From Lachancea mirantina (Eukaryota; Ascomycota; Saccharomycetes; Saccharomycetales; Saccharomycetaceae), in assembly GCA_900074745.1 (NCBI GenBank), contig LT598468.1, positions 1,116,001 through 1,180,000 on the forward strand: a DNA stretch of 64,000 nucleotides. Direction: 5' to 3'. The stretch's first letter is position 1. Every line of letters starts with the position of its first letter. Below, in pieces: positions 41,070 to 49,543 of this stretch. The translations under genes were made by a program, and so were the position numbers. The notes below the pieces were generated by a model. It had not been told where the DNA came from, searched no databases, and saw nothing but the letters and a program-made list of their open reading frames with translations.

Positions 41070-41861
41070 ATGACGGGCCAGAACACCGAAGATCAGGAGC
41101 GCGAACGAACGCTGCAGGACATTCTGCGCGACGTGAAAAAACCTCACATTCGGCCCCGCCACGCTTTGTTGGAACAGCCTGTGCCGGTGATGCGCCCAGG
41201 CCCGTGCACAGGTCCGTGCACGGGCCCGGTTGCGGGCCCGGTAACGGGCCCGGTCACGGCGCCCGTGTCGGTCCGCGCAGCGGCGCCGATGCCGGTGCCG
41301 TTGGTGCGGGCCGGGGGCGGCGCGCCGCCCAGTGGACCCCGGCTCCCGCTTCAGGGGTACCCGCTGCAGCTGCTCATACCGCCTGTGCGACCGGGCTCCA
41401 TTCGGCCGGGGCCGCTGCGGCAGGCCCCGGCCCCGCCCTTGCCTACCTCTGCATCCACGACCACGCGATTGTCCCTTGCGACGGCGGCGCCCGCGGCGCC
41501 GGCGGCTACGGGCCCGACGCGGCCGCTGAGCCCGCCGCACGCCCACCGGTGTGCCGTGTGTAAGAAGCGGTTCTCGCGGCCCAGCGCGCTGACCACGCAC
41601 TTGCTCACGCACACGGGCGCCCAGCCGTTCCAGTGCGACGTAGTGGGCTGCGGCAAGCGGTTCAACGTCAAGAGTAATCTCGTGCGCCACAAGAAAATCC
41701 ACGCGAAGCGTCACGGTAGCGGTGCCTCTGGCGGTGCCTCCGGCGGTGGCCCCAGCGCCTTCGGCGGCAGCGCCGGTACGAGCGGCAGCGAGCAGTCGCC
41801 TCCGAGGCAAGAAGACGCCACCACACCGGGCTCGGCCGCGGGCGGGGGCTTGGGCACGTGA
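41070..41861 (+). CDS. C2H2 zinc-finger protein, CMR3/YPR015C type
   Basis: Putative sequence-specific transcription factor of 263 residues (S. cerevisiae Ypr015c 247). Two adjacent C2H2 fingers lie near 160-214: CAVCKKRFSRPSALTTHLLTH, and the second from CDVVGCGKRF to RHKKIH, joined by linker TGAQPFQ. The N-terminus has a short charged helix (QERERTLQDILRDVKK). The middle is Pro/Gly/Ala low-complexity with a degenerate Gly-Pro-Cys/Val-Thr repeat (about residues 43-66), and the C-terminus is Gly/Ser/Ala-rich. The gene is very GC-rich, and its repeats at DNA level (GGGCCCGGT-like) are part of the surrounding palindromic island. Position between TIF6 and the YPR011C carrier equals YPR015C/CMR3 in S. 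cerevisiae. Target genes are unknown; the palindromes around it are candidate autoregulatory sites. Confidence 0.82.
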   Translation: MTGQNTEDQERERTLQDILRDVKKPHIRPRHALLEQPVPVMRPGPCTGPCTGPVAGPVTGPVTAPVSVRAAAPMPVPLVRAGGGAPPSGPRLPLQGYPLQLLIPPVRPGSIRPGPLRQAPAPPLPTSASTTTRLSLATAAPAAPAATGPTRPLSPPHAHRCAVCKKRFSRPSALTTHLLTHTGAQPFQCDVVGCGKRFNVKSNLVRHKKIHAKRHGSGASGGASGGGPSAFGGSAGTSGSEQSPPRQEDATTPGSAAGGGLGT

Positions 41862-41887
41862 CCCCTGCTCTCGGCCCGCCCCTGCAT

Positions 41888-41914
41888 CGCGTCTGGGTGT
41901 ACCACCCAGACGCG
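41888..41914. repeat. Inverted repeat just after the zinc-finger stop codon
   Basis: 12-bp arms CGCGTCTGGGTG and reverse complement separated by TAC, 27 bases after the stop codon. In the mRNA this would be a strong 3' UTR hairpin, possibly affecting 3' end formation or stability. Confidence 0.85.
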
Positions 41915-42074
41915 CTTCTAAATTTACATAAAGGACTCGCATTTATTCGTACGCTGAACCTTGCAGCTCTGCACAGACGGCCGCGGGGCGGATCGACGCG
42001 GCCATCAGAATGGACGGTTCGCTTCCCGGTCCGGCCCGTTGACAATCCAGGCAGGCAAACTTGCTGGGCACCGC

Positions 42075-42108
42075 CATGCATATGCAGTCACGTGACTGCA
42101 TATGCATG
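42075..42108. repeat. 34-bp perfect palindrome with CACGTG core
   Basis: The left half CATGCATATGCAGTCAC (42075-42091) is followed directly by its exact reverse complement (42092-42108) with no spacer. The centre is GTCACGTGAC, an E-box of the Cbf1/Pho4/Tye7 type, and each half contains ATGCATATGC. The perfect 12-bp palindrome GTCGCATGCGAC starts two bases further on (42110-42121). No gene overlaps it. Confidence 0.95.
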
Positions 42109-42865
42109 AGTCGCATGCGACAATCGGGATCGCGCGCAACGGCCGTCTGGGCGCCGTCGGCGGCCAGACGGCGTCCTCAGAGACCGTGGCTCCCTCGGCT
42201 CTCGGCGACCCAAGCACACGGGGGCTCGGTCTAGCGAGCGGTGCCGTGTGCGGTACCGCCTGCGGTACACGCCACGTGACCGCGCTCGTTCTCGAAAAAA
42301 GTCCGTTGCAGCGGCGCGCAGGCCCGTGCATTTCGGAAGCACAAAGCGCGACAGGCGCGTGGGGGCCGTCCGGTGACGTAAGCGGTCTTAAGATTCAGGG
42401 CCTCGAGGCCCCGAGGGTTTCAGATTCTTGAAAGCCGCGCTCCGCAAATTCGGCGGAACAAAGGACTGCACCTGCACACCGCGCCCGCGCGTTGTCCCGG
42501 TTTTCGGTGATTGGTGCCTGCCGGTGAGAAAAAGACGCATGCGTGCATATGCCCACGCACCTGCGTCTTAAACGTCGCCCATGCCGCTGTCTCGGCGTTT
42601 GCCGATCGCCAACCCGCCCAAAAGCGGACCCAGACGTCGGACCAGCGTTACGGATGCGGAATAAAGTGCTCACGTAAGCAAGTTATGTACCTAAATACGC
42701 ACGAAACAAACGGAGGCGTACCTCGAGTTTGACTTCTGGCAACGGGCGTCGAGGCTGCCGCGAATGCCGACGGACGACGCGCGGGATAAACAGAAAGCGG
42801 AAGCGCAGTTCTCGGCGTCTGAGCACATTGAAGAGTAAGTAGGCGTGGGAGAGTTGGGCCGTGTG

Positions 42866-42898
42866 GTGTGCCGGCGGTGTGCCGGCGGTGTGTCGGCT
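42866..42898. repeat. 11-bp tandem repeat, three units
   Basis: GTGTGCCGGCG twice in perfect tandem followed by a degenerate third copy GTGTGTCGGCT, about 70 bases upstream of tRNA-Leu. Confidence 0.85.
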
Positions 42899-42969
42899 AC
42901 GCTTGTACGCCATGGGTTCAGGCGCTCACAACTTCTTCAGCATTACGCTCCGGTACTTAATACACGATC

Positions 42970-43069
42970 GGGAGTTTGGCCGAGTGGTTAAGGCGTCAGG
43001 TTTAGGATATTGCGTGTATCAGAAACCCTGATATCTTCGGATGCGCGGGTTCGAATCCCTCAGCTCTCA
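42970..43069 (+). tRNA. tRNA-Leu (anticodon TAG) with 19-nt intron
   Basis: Begins GGGAGTTTGGCCGAGTGGTT and ends TCAGCTCTCA. Exon 1 is 42970-43006 (anticodon TAG, then G37), the intron 43007-43025 and exon 2 43026-43069. A long variable arm (ATATCTTCGGAT) is typical of class II Leu tRNA. Intron size is the same as I recall for S. cerevisiae tL(UAG). A T-run follows. Confidence 0.96.
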
Positions 43070-43213
43070 ATATTTGTTTTTTGCCCATTGTCTATCTAGA
43101 CGCATTATCGGTTTTTTCCACCGGCATTGAAACCCAAAGAAAGAACTGGTCTCGAAGAATCCCAGCATGTCGGCACCGGTCCAGCATCTGTGTGTGGGCT
43201 GCCGCTAGCGACT

Positions 43214-44176
43214 ATGGCTTTGGACGTCCGTTTCAAGCAGATTCTGAAAACGGACAACAATGTCGCGCTGATCAGCGGCGGTATAGCCGGAGCCGTGTCC
43301 AGAACCGTGGTGTCGCCGTTCGAGCGTGTCAAGATCCTACTGCAGGTTCAGAGCACGACCAGCGCGTACAACCAGGGCGTCTTCAGCGCTGTGCGCCAGG
43401 TCTACCAGGAGGAAGGCGTACCGGGCCTGTTTCGCGGAAACGGGCTGAATTGCGTGCGCATCTTCCCGTACAGCGCGGTGCAGTTTGTCGTCTACGAGGC
43501 GTGCAAGCGACAGGTTTTTCGCGTTGACGGCAGCGCCGCCGGCGCTGCCGTCAAGGTACAGCTCGAGAACTGGCAGCGACTTTTTGCGGGCGCCCTGTGT
43601 GGTGGCTGCAGCGTGCTGGCCACTTACCCGTTGGATCTGGTTCGCGCGCGACTTTCGATTCAGACCGCGAACCTTGCAAGACTGTCACACTCCAAAGTCG
43701 ACGTTCTACGGAAACCTCCAGGCGCGGTCCAACTGCTGCAAACCATCTACCGCGACGAGGGCGGCCTGCGCGCTCTGTACAGAGGCGTTTGGCCGACTAG
43801 CGTCGGTGTCGTTCCCTACGTCGCAATCAATTTCGCCGCTTACGAGCAACTCAAAGAGTTTACACCTTCTGATCTCGGCGCATCCGCCAACAACATGCTC
43901 AAACTGGTTTTCGGAGCCGTCAGCGGCGGCCTGGCCCAGACTGTGACTTATCCCTTCGATTTACTGAGAAGACGATTTCAAGTACTTTCCATGGGTCAAA
44001 ACGAACTGGGCTTCCGCTACAAAGGCGTCTGGGACGCATTGACCACCATCGGCCGCGTCGAGGGCTATAGGGGTTACTACAAGGGTCTCACGGCCAACCT
44101 TTTCAAAGTGGTGCCGTCTACTGCCGTCAGTTGGTTGGTCTACGAGGTCACGTGCGACCTGCTTCGTCAATCGTGA
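43214..44176 (+). CDS. Mitochondrial carrier YPR011C type (APS/PAPS transporter)
   Basis: Inner-membrane carrier. In S. cerevisiae Ypr011c transports adenosine 5'-phosphosulfate and PAPS. The ATG at 43214 (MALDVRFKQILKTDNNVALISGG) gives 320 residues; the frame upstream opens from a TTG only. Three carrier signature repeats are seen as PFERVK, PLDLVR and PFDLLR, with near-identity to Ypr011c in blocks such as GNGLNCVRIFPYSAVQFVVYEACK and the C-terminal FKVVPSTAVSWLVYEV. Between repeats 1 and 2, residues DGSAAGAA are encoded by a 31-bp inverted repeat (43524-43554), in a loop that is variable between species. It follows the zinc-finger gene, as in YPR015C/YPR013C-YPR011C. Confidence 0.93.
   Translation: MALDVRFKQILKTDNNVALISGGIAGAVSRTVVSPFERVKILLQVQSTTSAYNQGVFSAVRQVYQEEGVPGLFRGNGLNCVRIFPYSAVQFVVYEACKRQVFRVDGSAAGAAVKVQLENWQRLFAGALCGGCSVLATYPLDLVRARLSIQTANLARLSHSKVDVLRKPPGAVQLLQTIYRDEGGLRALYRGVWPTSVGVVPYVAINFAAYEQLKEFTPSDLGASANNMLKLVFGAVSGGLAQTVTYPFDLLRRRFQVLSMGQNELGFRYKGVWDALTTIGRVEGYRGYYKGLTANLFKVVPSTAVSWLVYEVTCDLLRQS
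43524..43554. repeat. Inverted repeat inside the YPR011C-type carrier gene
   Basis: 14-bp arms TTGACGGCAGCGCC and exact reverse complement around GCC, in frame with the coding sequence and encoding a Gly/Ala/Ser-rich loop. Its size and composition resemble the palindromes of the adjacent intergenic island. Confidence 0.9.
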
Positions 44177-44465
44177 TGCTCTTCTTAAATATGTACACTA
44201 CAACCATTGAAGTACCCTGAGCACCGAATTAGAAGCGCTTGTGTTACCAACGCGCGAGGATTCTGGGTCTTCCAAGTGTCTGTGTTCAATATCACTCTGT
44301 ATTATCAGGTCCTGTATTAGCCAATCAAAACGCAGAAAACAATGGTGGTTCGTGAATAGCGATGCGTCCGTCGCTCATCGCCAATTTTTCAATTTAATTC
44401 CCCTGGAACTATCGCTATAACAAGCTTTACAAGAGTGAACCGAAGAATATCTTCTCCACGAAGCC

Positions 44466-44845
44466 ATGAGACCTACTCAATTTATTTTGAATGCATCCGT
44501 ATGTGGTAGTGTGCAAGGGTGTTGACCTGCGATTTTCCCGGAATCTCCTTACCGGTGTCCTGGTTTTGACGATCTGCCAATGAACACCGTATTTCGACGA
44601 AATACTCGAGAAGGAGTCACTTACTAACGAGAACGCTGCAGAAGAAGAAACCTGGCGTTGGTGTGCCTGTTGAACTAACACCTTTGTTTTTCGCCATGGG
44701 TGTCGCTATAGCGTCCGGTTGCTGGTTCACATACAAAAAGTTTGCTTACGACACCAGTTTGAGAGTGGGCAGAACCAACCCAGACAGATCCGGCTTGAAG
44801 GAAGTCTTGGAATCGGCCGAAAAATCTGAGTCGTCTGAAAAATAA
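44466..44845 (+). CDS. MIN8: Small mitochondrial protein, YPR010C-A homolog, spliced
   Basis: Two-exon gene. Exon 1 44466-44498 encodes MRPTQFILNAS. The intron 44499-44641 (143 nt) has donor GTATGT, branch point TACTAAC at 44622-44628 and acceptor CAG. Exon 2 44642-44845 continues KKKPGVGVPVELTPLFFAMG. The 78-residue product matches S. cerevisiae Ypr010c-a (72 residues, MRPAQLLLNTAKK...IPVELTPLF) on both sides of the junction, and the intron position and length appear the same as I recall there. One membrane span lies near 26-42, followed by a soluble charged tail, the NDUFA4/B12D-like layout of a small inner-membrane protein. Function is poorly known. The symbol follows S. cerevisiae usage. 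It lies beside YPR011C as expected. Confidence 0.9.
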
Positions 44846-45384
44846 ATCTTATCCCATATATCCCTAGAGTAGAGATAATACATTCATGAGTCCATTGCGG
44901 CTGCGCGGAGACCATTTTGTAAGAACGGCAGGGACAATTATTTAAATCTTATTTAAGTTAGGTGCACGCAGAATTGAAGAGATGATAATTGATTGTGTCG
45001 TGGATTTGAGTTTCGTGGCCAATAGCAGAGAATGCTTGTTGTGTGAATTAACAAGTGTTTTCATAATTTCAAATGTCACAAGGTACTTCGAAGACATTGA
45101 AATATGATAGAAGTGGAACATCAGAGACTTTTTAGAACTCAAAAACACAATGTGTGAAATGATATATTGCGCACAACTGGAATGTGAGCGAAGGACTTGT
45201 GACAAAGAGCAAGATAGAGCCGCGCTAGCATTTGTGAAGCACCTAGGGAAATGAACAACGCCTGTCATTTAGATGGCGTCTAACACTTCTCATCTATCAT
45301 CTTGCACGGCTCACTTCCATGCCATAAGAATTATTAAACCATCGTGAACAGGCTAACAACCTCGGCAGAAGGAGTGAGAGCCAA
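44846..45384. other. Intergenic region before DPC29
   Basis: 539 AT-rich bases. A 108-codon minus-strand ATG frame (44942-45268) is low-complexity Ser/Leu-rich with no recognisable similarity and is probably chance. Confidence 0.45.
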
Positions 45385-46287
45385 ATGTTGCTGAAAGGGC
45401 TCCCCCAGCTCAAAAATACCATGAAACTGAGCTTGCCTCCTTGCGCATCAAGTCATCAATTTTTACGCGGATTTGGGATTTCCAGCCGTGTTATGTCGGG
45501 TCATAACAAGTGGTCTACGATCAAGCACGACAAGGCGAAGAACGATGCAGAAAGGACCAAAATATTCAGCAAATTCGCGAATCAAATTGCATTAGCGGTT
45601 AAAATGGGTGGATCTGCGGACCCAGCCCTCAATTTACGACTGGCCTCTGCCATTGAGTTGGCTAACAAGAATAACGTCACGAAACGTGTGATTGAAAATG
45701 CGATCAAAAAGGGCTCTGGTGTGTCAGATAAAGGCGGAGCTAAAGCGGAATCGTGTACGTACGAGGGAATGGGTCCCGGTGGCGTCGCTTTTGTAGTGGA
45801 AGCGCTAACAGACAATAAAAACAGAACAATTGGGCTCGTGCGAAGCACTTTCACCAAAGCGAACGGTAGCATGACACCGACGCTGTACTTCTTCGAGCGA
45901 CGAGGATTTGTCGTGGCGCAGCCGCCTGCACACCTCAAGGACATCGAACAGGTTTTCGAAGCGGTATTGGATATAGACGGTGTACACGACCTCAGCGTTT
46001 TGCCTGCAGAAAAAGAGACGACCCAGGCCGCGCAATCCGCCTCCCAAACGGAAGAAATAATCTCAGAGATTTACGAAGTCAGCACAGAGCCGGGAACTGC
46101 CAACCAGACTGCGGCGCTTCTCAAGGACCGGGGATTTTCCATAAAGGAAATCGGTGTCGATTACATACATAAAAACGACATGGCGACGCAAATCGAAGAT
46201 CCTGACGTGCAAATCAAGCTAGACCGTTTCATGCAGCAGCTGGACGAAATAGAAGACGTCACCGCCGTCTACAACAACGCGAGGTGA
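45385..46287 (+). CDS. DPC29: Mitochondrial translational activator, YebC/TACO1 family (Dpc29)
   Basis: 300-residue protein of the YebC/PmpR/TACO1 family. Mitochondrial members promote translation of mtDNA-encoded mRNAs, in several organisms by relieving ribosome stalling. The first about 36 residues form a presequence (Lys/Arg/Leu/Ser-rich, no acidic residues). They are followed by the invariant family start SGHNKWSTIKHDKAKNDAERTKIF. Further family blocks are GGSADPALNLRLASAIELAN and YEGMGPGGVAFVVEALTDNKNRT near 130. The S. cerevisiae ortholog is YGR021W (290 residues). In S. cerevisiae it neighbours VMA7; here an NCS2 permease gene separates them. Confidence 0.92.
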   Translation: MLLKGLPQLKNTMKLSLPPCASSHQFLRGFGISSRVMSGHNKWSTIKHDKAKNDAERTKIFSKFANQIALAVKMGGSADPALNLRLASAIELANKNNVTKRVIENAIKKGSGVSDKGGAKAESCTYEGMGPGGVAFVVEALTDNKNRTIGLVRSTFTKANGSMTPTLYFFERRGFVVAQPPAHLKDIEQVFEAVLDIDGVHDLSVLPAEKETTQAAQSASQTEEIISEIYEVSTEPGTANQTAALLKDRGFSIKEIGVDYIHKNDMATQIEDPDVQIKLDRFMQQLDEIEDVTAVYNNAR

Positions 46288-46990
46288 CTGTTGTGCTTCT
46301 CTCTGACTTTTGTCCAGGTAACGACGCGTTGAAATGTTCTCCACAAATCTAAGAGAAGCATGCAAAAATTGTGCGCTCCCTCGGTTCTCGCCAGACAAAA
46401 CTTGTATATAGCGTTGCTCCCCGCAAAGAAGACCATCCAACTTTCATCATCAGCTTTGATCCTCGCGGCGATTTCCGGTCCCATATTGTTACCAGCAACG
46501 GTCACCTGGCTTGCAGCCTGCAGCCTGCATATCGCCGCACAGGCAAAAAGCAACAGAAATGCGTCCGCATTTCCTTCTTTTTCCACCCAATCGCTTCGGA
46601 GAACACCTGATAAACACCTAATAGACGGACGAGCGAACGTCTCCTTAGCTAATTCTTTCATGAGGCCCTCAAGAGCTAAATGCCAACATAAAAATATAAT
46701 TTGTACTTGTGAGCGGGCATAGAGGAATTTTATACACTGCGTAATATATCTTTGCTTCTCTCTCCAAGTTGCTTGAATTTGGGTGAAATACTGGTCTTCT
46801 TATTCCCTTTGGTCATATGGTACCATGGTCCGATATCTAACATAAGGGCCGGTGAGTCTGGCGATTTCCGAAATTGGTCTATCTCGAATTTGACTTCTTT
46901 AATCCTATATATTTTCGTACGGGTCCGAAAAAAGCTATTGGTGTCGATAAGTGACATCTAATCTTTATCAGAATTAAATCAGCAGCCTCA
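46288..46990. other. DPC29-permease intergenic region
   Basis: No supported gene. Short ATG frames on both strands overlap at about 46730-46961 (75 and 69 codons) without recognisable similarity. The region probably holds the long regulated promoter of the permease gene. Confidence 0.4.
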
Positions 46991-47034
46991 TCGGCGGCGG
47001 CCGCTATCGACGACCCAGATTGATGTATATATAA
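46991..47034 (+). promoter_or_regulatory. Zinc-cluster-type site and TATA box before the uric acid/xanthine permease
   Basis: TCGG-CGGCGG-CCGC at 46991-47004 fits the UaY/Ppr1-type pattern TCGG-N6-CCGA at seven of eight fixed positions. A strong TATATATAA follows at 47026-47034, about 85 bases before the ATG. UaY activates purine permeases in Aspergillus, and Ppr1 uses the same spacing in S. cerevisiae. Assignment to either is inference. Confidence 0.4.
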
Positions 47035-47118
47035 TAGCTATAGTTCTGCATATTCCGTCCATTCATTTGCATGAAGGCTTTATCTATATACTTCTAGTTA
47101 GAGGCAGCGGACACAGAA

Positions 47119-48999
47119 ATGGAATCAGTTCAGGGCATTGATGCTGCGGTTCAAAGCAGCGATGAGCGTCGAACTGCGACAAATTATGGGCAATCCATTC
47201 AGGGGAGAGCAAAAAAACTGTACCACAAGCTTACGACAAAGGAAGGACTGTTTGGTGACTACGATTACGCCTTTCTGTTCACACCGTCGTACCCATTCCG
47301 GGACTGGATCAATAAAAAGCGGGGCATCGAGCCTGTAGAACGGGATCAGCCGTTCTTTTCCGTGTACTCGGAAATGCCTATTTTCTTAGGGCTTTTACTC
47401 GGGCTTCAGCACTCGCTAGCGATGCTGGCCGGTGTCATTACTCCACCCATTTTGATCTCTGGTGTAGCCAATTTCTCCACCGAACTACAGGAATATCTCG
47501 TCTCTGCATCGCTGATTACATCTGGAATTTTGTCTTTTGTCCAGATCACCAGGTTCCACATCCCATTTACACCTTATTATGTTGGGTCCGGTCTTATTTC
47601 CGTTGTGGGTACTTCTTTCGCTACGATCACCATTGTGAACAAGGGCTTCCCAATGATGTACAGCTCTGGTTTCTGTGGTGTCGCCGAGGACGGTACCAAA
47701 GCGGCTTGTACGGCAGGTTACGGCGCATTACTCGGGACTGCGGCCTGCTGCGGTTTGCTAGAAATGGCAATGTCGTTCACTCCTCCTCGCGTTTTGCAGC
47801 GGATTTTCCCAAAGATTGTCACAGGCCCTGTGGTGTTATGTATCGCCATTAGTTTAATTGAAAGTGGATTCCAAGACTGGGTTGGAGGAGCTGGGTGCGT
47901 CGGTGCTTTGTGTCCCTATGAAGGTGCTCCAATGGCAGGAGAATGGGGCAGCGCCCGGTTTATTGGTTTGGGTTTTCTTGTGTTCGCCACAATCATCATA
48001 TGCGAAAAATGGGGGTCGCCTATCATGAAGTCCTGTGCCGTGATTGTTGGTCTCCTTGTGGGGTGTATTGTGGCAGCTGCCTGTGGTTATTTTGATCGGA
48101 GCTCTATCGATGTGGCCCCCGCAGTGACTTTCATTTGGGTGCACACTTTCCCACTTACAGTATATGGCCCTATCGTACTGCCGGTGCTCGTCATGTATAT
48201 CACGTTGGCGCAGGAATGTATTGGTGACGTGACTGCGACTTGCGATGTGTCCAGAATGGAAGTGGAAGGTGAACTGTACGAGTCTCGCATCCAAGGTGCT
48301 GTCTTAAGTGATGGTCTTGGCGGCATTCTGTCAGCTCTTTTCACTTTACCTCCTATGTCGACTTTCGCCCAAAATAATGGTGTCATTTCACTGACGAAAT
48401 GTGCCAACAGACAAGTCGGCTATTGGTGCTGTTTCTTCCTGATCATTATGGGTATTTTCTCCAAGTTCGGAGCCGCATTGGTTTCCATTCCTAAACCAGT
48501 TCTTGGTGGCATGACGACATTTTTGTTCACAAGTGTGGCCGTTTCGGGTCTCAAAATTATTTCAACCATTCCATTTACTAGGAGAGACAGATTTGTCCTG
48601 ACGGGATCTTTATTGCCCGGTATCGGGGCCATCTTGGTACCAGACTGGTTCAGCTATTTTTTCACTTATTCTGGCCCAAACAAAGCCCTCGCTGGGTTTT
48701 TGAATGCTATTGTGCTTATTATGGAGTCTGGATTCGCAGTTGCAGGCATAGTGGGCATCATCTTAAACCTCATGATACCACAAAACCTTGACGAGAACAT
48801 GATGGACGACATTGAAGTTCAGCAGGACAATCTTTCGATGTTGGAAGGTCAACCTTCCGTCATTAGATCAAAGTCGATTGAAAACGCCAAGAGTCGCGAG
48901 GCTTTCCATAACGGCGATGAAAATGCCAGGGGTGAAGTGTACGAGATGAAAGATGATCGAATCAACATCACTACAGGCCAAGCTAGCCATTCAGATTGA
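47119..48999 (+). CDS. Uric acid/xanthine:H+ symporter, NCS2 (NAT) family, UapA/UapC type
   Basis: Plasma-membrane purine transporter of 626 residues with about 12-14 hydrophobic helices between residues 90 and 560. NAT hallmarks: QH in helix 1 (LGLQHSLAMLAG), QECIGD in helix 8 with the Glu and Asp equivalent to UapA E356 and D360, and the NAT signature in helix 10, FAQNNGVISLTK with Q418-N419. The FAQNN residues match those that set uric acid/xanthine specificity in UapA. Cytosolic N- and C-termini are polar. S. cerevisiae has no NCS2 gene, whereas several non-WGD yeasts and filamentous fungi do. Here it sits between the YGR021W and YGR020C orthologs. Its promoter carries a possible zinc-cluster site. 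Likely use: purines as nitrogen source. Confidence 0.9.
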   Translation: MESVQGIDAAVQSSDERRTATNYGQSIQGRAKKLYHKLTTKEGLFGDYDYAFLFTPSYPFRDWINKKRGIEPVERDQPFFSVYSEMPIFLGLLLGLQHSLAMLAGVITPPILISGVANFSTELQEYLVSASLITSGILSFVQITRFHIPFTPYYVGSGLISVVGTSFATITIVNKGFPMMYSSGFCGVAEDGTKAACTAGYGALLGTAACCGLLEMAMSFTPPRVLQRIFPKIVTGPVVLCIAISLIESGFQDWVGGAGCVGALCPYEGAPMAGEWGSARFIGLGFLVFATIIICEKWGSPIMKSCAVIVGLLVGCIVAAACGYFDRSSIDVAPAVTFIWVHTFPLTVYGPIVLPVLVMYITLAQECIGDVTATCDVSRMEVEGELYESRIQGAVLSDGLGGILSALFTLPPMSTFAQNNGVISLTKCANRQVGYWCCFFLIIMGIFSKFGAALVSIPKPVLGGMTTFLFTSVAVSGLKIISTIPFTRRDRFVLTGSLLPGIGAILVPDWFSYFFTYSGPNKALAGFLNAIVLIMESGFAVAGIVGIILNLMIPQNLDENMMDDIEVQQDNLSMLEGQPSVIRSKSIENAKSREAFHNGDENARGEVYEMKDDRINITTGQASHSD

Positions 49000-49543
49000 G
49001 CTATAATATAAAACGTATCCTCCATGTAGGGATATATGTCATGTAAAGTTAATATTCAAGATTGTTGCAGTTATTACACCAGAAGTTTCCATTTGATTTA
49101 TCAAGACCTTCCTACTAAACATTAAATAATGACAATTCCTCAGGTCACACGACAATAGTAAAAAAGAGGAGAGCGATCAGAACCACCGTCACAAACGAAA
49201 TCGGCTCTATGATGGAATAAACCGTTTAAACAACTACGTTTTCCAGCTTTCAATTTGATTTATTTTTGACAAATGAACGTACCTAATTAAAAAAGATTTG
49301 AAAAATCTGGTTTTGAGTATCTGAGCTGTTATAACTCATGCTCAAAAAACGATCATTGATTAAAGTACGTCAGATCACGGAACAACCTTTGCTTTTGCCA
49401 TTGGCTTTTCGCCCATGTAGACCAGACCATCAAACAGCAGCCTAATTTATTCTAATCATCCTGAACGAAGGGATATATCTTTATCAACCCATGATACTTT
49501 GAACCGAGACCCTTCAGTACGAGACAGAGAGTGAGAACTCAGG
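49000..49543. other. Permease-VMA7 intergenic region
   Basis: 544 AT-rich bases with no recognised gene or repeat. AT-rich stretches could include a replication origin, but I cannot support one by motif. Confidence 0.4.

Larger units (their letters stand above)
41915..42969. other. GC-rich, palindrome-rich intergenic region upstream of tRNA-Leu
   Basis: About 1.05 kb without a convincing gene. Palindromic features include 42075-42108 (34 bp), 42110-42121 (GTCGCATGCGAC), 42142-42172 (9-bp arms GCCGTCTGG), 42250-42259 (GCGGTACCGC) overlapping 42253-42268, 42398-42411 (GGGCCTCGAGGCCC) and 42532-42569 (8+6 bp arms beginning AAGACGCA with a 2-nt bulge). A CACGTGACC lies near 42273. Confidence 0.6.

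Noticed and set aside
44942-45268. 108-codon minus-strand ORF
   Set aside because: Low-complexity Ser/Leu/Ile composition in AT-rich DNA, no family resemblance, no promoter-like context.
46730-46961. Overlapping ATG frames of 75 (minus) and 69 (plus) codons
   Set aside because: They lie on opposite strands of the same stretch with no similarity to known proteins; at most one could be real and neither can be supported.
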